Of a stretch of DNA of 24,378 nt, positions 22,714 to 24,378 are shown piece after piece. The translations under genes were made by a program, and so were the position numbers. The stretch covers positions 1-24,378 of IMG/VR virus record IMGVR_UViG_3300032753_000159. One strand, given 5' to 3'. Under the pieces are notes generated by a model. It did not search any database. It was not told where the DNA came from and saw only the letters and a list, made by a program, of their open reading frames with translations. Each line of letters starts with the position of its first letter. Positions within the stretch are counted from its first letter, which is position 1. This DNA comes from a virus.

Positions 22714-22905
22714 TTACTTTGGAAAAGACAGCTTTTCAACAGCGTGTAAACGCTTTTTCTTGAAACCTGACTCTTGTCCTTCTTTGTTTTCTACTGCTTG
22801 GGTGTTGCCGAGACCGCTAGGCATTTTTGCTTTAGGAGAAGCTGTAGTGCTTTTCTTCTCTTTAGCGATACCGCCTGTAGGCTCTTTAATAATTGGATAA
22901 TCCAT
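22714..22905 (-). CDS. small Lys-rich protein (63 aa), unknown
   Basis: A 63-residue, low-complexity, basic protein (MDYPIIKEPTGGIAKEKKST, then Lys/Ser/Gly/Glu-rich and a final KKKRLHAVEKLSFPK). It is probably disordered. The ribosome site AGGAAATAAT directly precedes the ATG, and the gene is the first one downstream of the sigma-70-like promoter at 22960-22988. No family recognised. A scaffold-like, capsid-associated or RNA-binding role cannot be distinguished from the sequence. Confidence 0.7.
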   Translation of the reverse strand: MDYPIIKEPTGGIAKEKKSTTASPKAKMPSGLGNTQAVENKEGQESGFKKKRLHAVEKLSFPK

Positions 22906-22959
22906 ATTATTTCCTAAAAGGTGGTGAGGAAAGGCACGTTTTAAGTACCAAACCCCACC

Positions 22960-22988
22960 ATTATAACATAATCTAGTTCTCTTGTAAA
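22960..22988 (-). promoter_or_regulatory. sigma-70-like late promoter
   Basis: Read on the - strand: -35 TTTACA (22988-22983), 17-base spacer, -10 TATAAT (22965-22960). The -10 is a perfect consensus and the -35 has one mismatch to TTGACA. The expected start is near 22953, about 48 bases before the 63-residue gene. It would drive the whole leftward block from there with host RNA polymerase. Confidence 0.75.
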
Positions 22989-22994
22989 GAACTA
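22974..22994. promoter_or_regulatory. operator-like palindrome over the -35 box
   Basis: TAGTTCT (22974-22980), 7-base centre, AGAACTA (22988-22994) is a perfect 7-base inverted repeat that covers the -35 box and the start of the spacer. Such a position fits a repressor or activator site. It could also form an RNA hairpin in a transcript coming from the capsid gene, but no T tract follows. Binding is not shown. Confidence 0.45.
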
Positions 22995-23002
22995 TTTAGT
23001 CA

Positions 23003-23338
23003 TTAATCAAGCAAATAGTTGATAGCTTCTGCAAGGAATTTAGGATTATCTCTAAAGTTGCCTAAACCTTGATTACATCCCATACACAACAAACCACGAA
23101 CTTTCTTAGTAGTATGGCAATGGTCTACTGCCAGATTTCTAGGTTGCTTCGTTCTGTTATCTATGACTGTTTCAGGATTTTTGCATATCTTACAAACACC
23201 GTTTTGATTTTCTAACATTTCGTTGTACTGTTCTAAAGTAATGCCAAAACTTTTCTTTAAATCAGTACTTCTTACTCTATCAGGATGTCTTAAACGGTAT
23301 TGCTTTTGATACGCAGCAGCTTTAGCCTTTTTATCCAT
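23003..23338 (-). CDS. endonuclease VII-like HNH nuclease
   Basis: A 111-residue protein with the recombination endonuclease VII family signature: zinc ligands Cys49/Cys52 (VCKICKN), catalytic VDHCH (72-75), Cys85/Cys88 and Asn89 in CMGCNQGLGNF. The basic N-terminal 30 residues (KKAKAAAYQKQYRLRHPDR) probably bind DNA. It is inserted just after the capsid gene, with about 27 bases before it and the promoter region behind it. Such free-standing genes often act as homing endonucleases; a Holliday-junction role as in T4 gp49 is the alternative. Confidence 0.9.
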   Translation of the reverse strand: MDKKAKAAAYQKQYRLRHPDRVRSTDLKKSFGITLEQYNEMLENQNGVCKICKNPETVIDNRTKQPRNLAVDHCHTTKKVRGLLCMGCNQGLGNFRDNPKFLAEAINYLLD

Positions 23339-23365
23339 AATTCCTTACAAATCAACTAGTTACGG

Positions 23366-24280
23366 TCAAGGACCATTAACACCGTAGACTGCTCTTGGGT
23401 CAGACCAGCCAAAGCTGTAACGCTCGTAGCCTTTAGCCTTAGCGTTCATTGTGTCAAAATCATTGTCCTGGTCGAACATGATACCAACACGTTCATAGTA
23501 CTTCATACCGTTTTGGATATTAGTACGTAGGAACCAAGCGTGAGGGCTTGTAAGGTAATGGTTCATAGTGATACCTTCTGGAATGGCATTAGTTGCCTTC
23601 AGAACGTTGATATCATTGTTTGCAGTACCTGATTGGAACACAGACTTCAGAATGCGATTAGCGTTGTACCATTCTTGACGAGCTACAATCAAAGAACGTG
23701 GCATTACGTTAATCAACAAACCACGGTCGTTTTGGAAACCCATGATTGCTACAGTTGCATCTTCCAAAGAAGCTTCGGACAAGTCAACAGAAACAGTAGG
23801 GGTATTCGCCCATGTACCGCCAGAAGTATTAGGGTGAACTAATGAGCACAAAGGTTGAGCATCACCACCTGTGTAGGTAGCATTGAACGCACGGTTGTAA
23901 ACGTTAGCACCAATATTTTCTTTGGTTTGACGGAAAGACATAGCGAGGGCAGCAGCACGACGCTTAGAAACTTGCTCATACAAATTGTCATCCAACTCTT
24001 CTTTAGTTACGATGTAACCAAGAGCGTATGCAACGTGTGTGTAGCGAGTTACGAAACCTTGAACTTCTGAGTCATACTGAACGCCTTGACCTTCAGACTT
24101 AACAGGAGCAAGACCGAATCCAGTTAACTGAACGTCTTCCTCGTAGTTTTGATGTGAAGTATCTTTGTCGAACAAGTGGATGTACTCTTCAGGATGTTCG
24201 TCGTAAGTTTGACCCCACCATGCTTTAATACCAGGCCATAGGGCCTTTGGGTGAGTACCAGTTGTAATTACACCAGCCAT
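23366..24280 (-). CDS. major capsid protein (Mu gpT-like style)
   Basis: A 304-residue protein starting MAGVITTGTHPKALWPGIKA, with FVTRYTHVAYALGYIVTKEE (about 75-94), LDDNLYEQVSKRRAAALAMS and SLVHPNTSGGTW (about 146-157). The length and the sequence of segments (a 'xxKEELDDN..Y' helix, then a 'F..HP' turn) resemble Mu gpT, a HK97-fold capsid protein of about 305 residues. The ribosome site GGAGATATATAAA gives a strong start at 24280. Position upstream of decoration-type, tail and adaptor genes is consistent. Resemblance is from memory, not alignment. Confidence 0.75.
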   Translation of the reverse strand: MAGVITTGTHPKALWPGIKAWWGQTYDEHPEEYIHLFDKDTSHQNYEEDVQLTGFGLAPVKSEGQGVQYDSEVQGFVTRYTHVAYALGYIVTKEELDDNLYEQVSKRRAAALAMSFRQTKENIGANVYNRAFNATYTGGDAQPLCSLVHPNTSGGTWANTPTVSVDLSEASLEDATVAIMGFQNDRGLLINVMPRSLIVARQEWYNANRILKSVFQSGTANNDINVLKATNAIPEGITMNHYLTSPHAWFLRTNIQNGMKYYERVGIMFDQDNDFDTMNAKAKGYERYSFGWSDPRAVYGVNGP

Positions 24281-24299
24281 TTTATATATCTCCTATTAA

Positions 24300-24378
24300 T
24301 TAAGCACCGAAGGCTTGTTTGTATTGGTGTTTATTAAACACAACCAACACGTTATTGTAAGCACCAGGAACGTTCAAA
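24300..24378 (-). CDS. C-terminal end of an unidentified gene upstream of the capsid gene (partial)
   Basis: The - strand is open from the window edge to TAA at 24300-24302 and gives the last 25 residues (LNVPGAYNNVLVVFNKHQYK, then QAFGA). It lies 19 bases before the capsid ATG, so it is probably a scaffold, protease or decoration gene, but the fragment is too short to identify. Confidence 0.6.
   Translation of the reverse strand, partial: LNVPGAYNNVLVVFNKHQYKQAFGA

Noticed and set aside
22953-22959. Hairpin GGTGGGG...CCTCACC upstream of the 63-residue gene as a leader element of the mapped promoter
   Set aside because: The 5' arm lies at or before the expected transcription start, so the promoter's own transcript would not contain it fully; only read-through RNA would. 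Not reported as a feature.
1-24378. tRNA genes, CRISPR arrays, insertion sequences, integrase or attachment sites
   Set aside because: None was seen on reading; the window is almost fully coding, and no cloverleaf, spaced repeat array or transposase/integrase motif was found.

Overview
This window is part of the genome of a tailed phage (or a closely related prophage), most probably a short-tailed podovirus of a Gram-negative host. The DNA is AT-rich. Genes are packed with almost no spacing, and many junctions are TAATG or ATGA stop/start overlaps. The lysis cassette includes a nested Rz/Rz1 spanin pair, which implies an outer membrane in the host. No integrase, repressor, tRNA, CRISPR array or insertion sequence is visible. 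I cannot name the host or a close relative.

Layout. Positions 1-1213 (+ strand) are the tail of a rightward operon of small accessory genes: the end of an unidentified gene, a DUF3310-type protein, and four small proteins of unknown function. It ends at a strong Rho-independent terminator (1240-1264). Everything from 1262 to 24378 is on the - strand, so the two operons converge.

Read in transcription order (high to low coordinate), the - strand late operon holds: the end of an unknown gene; a major capsid protein (Mu gpT-like size and style); an endonuclease VII-like HNH gene; a sigma-70-like promoter; a block of small virion or tail-associated proteins, including a protein built from about eleven 18-20-residue repeats and a zinc-ribbon protein; two long fibres or tailspikes that share an N-terminal anchor domain; a third beta-helix spike without that anchor; a coiled-coil/membrane protein; P22 gp4-like and gp10-like tail adaptor proteins; a GNAT acetyltransferase; three internal virion or ejection proteins, one with a lytic transglycosylase domain; a second HNH endonuclease; a PurD-like ATP-grasp enzyme; a short fibre-like protein; and the lysis cassette (GH24 endolysin, a DUF6496-like basic protein, holin, Rz with embedded Rz1).

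How the genes work together: the capsid and adaptor genes build the head-tail connection, the fibres and spikes recognise and perhaps degrade surface polysaccharide, the ejection proteins carry DNA across the envelope with local peptidoglycan cleavage, and the distal cassette lyses the cell. The least expected items are the PurD-like ATP-grasp enzyme between virion and lysis genes, the 18-20-residue repeat protein, a possible three-way-junction RNA over a ribosome binding site, an operator-like palindrome over the late promoter, and five overlapping genes of 30-56 residues that are easy to miss.
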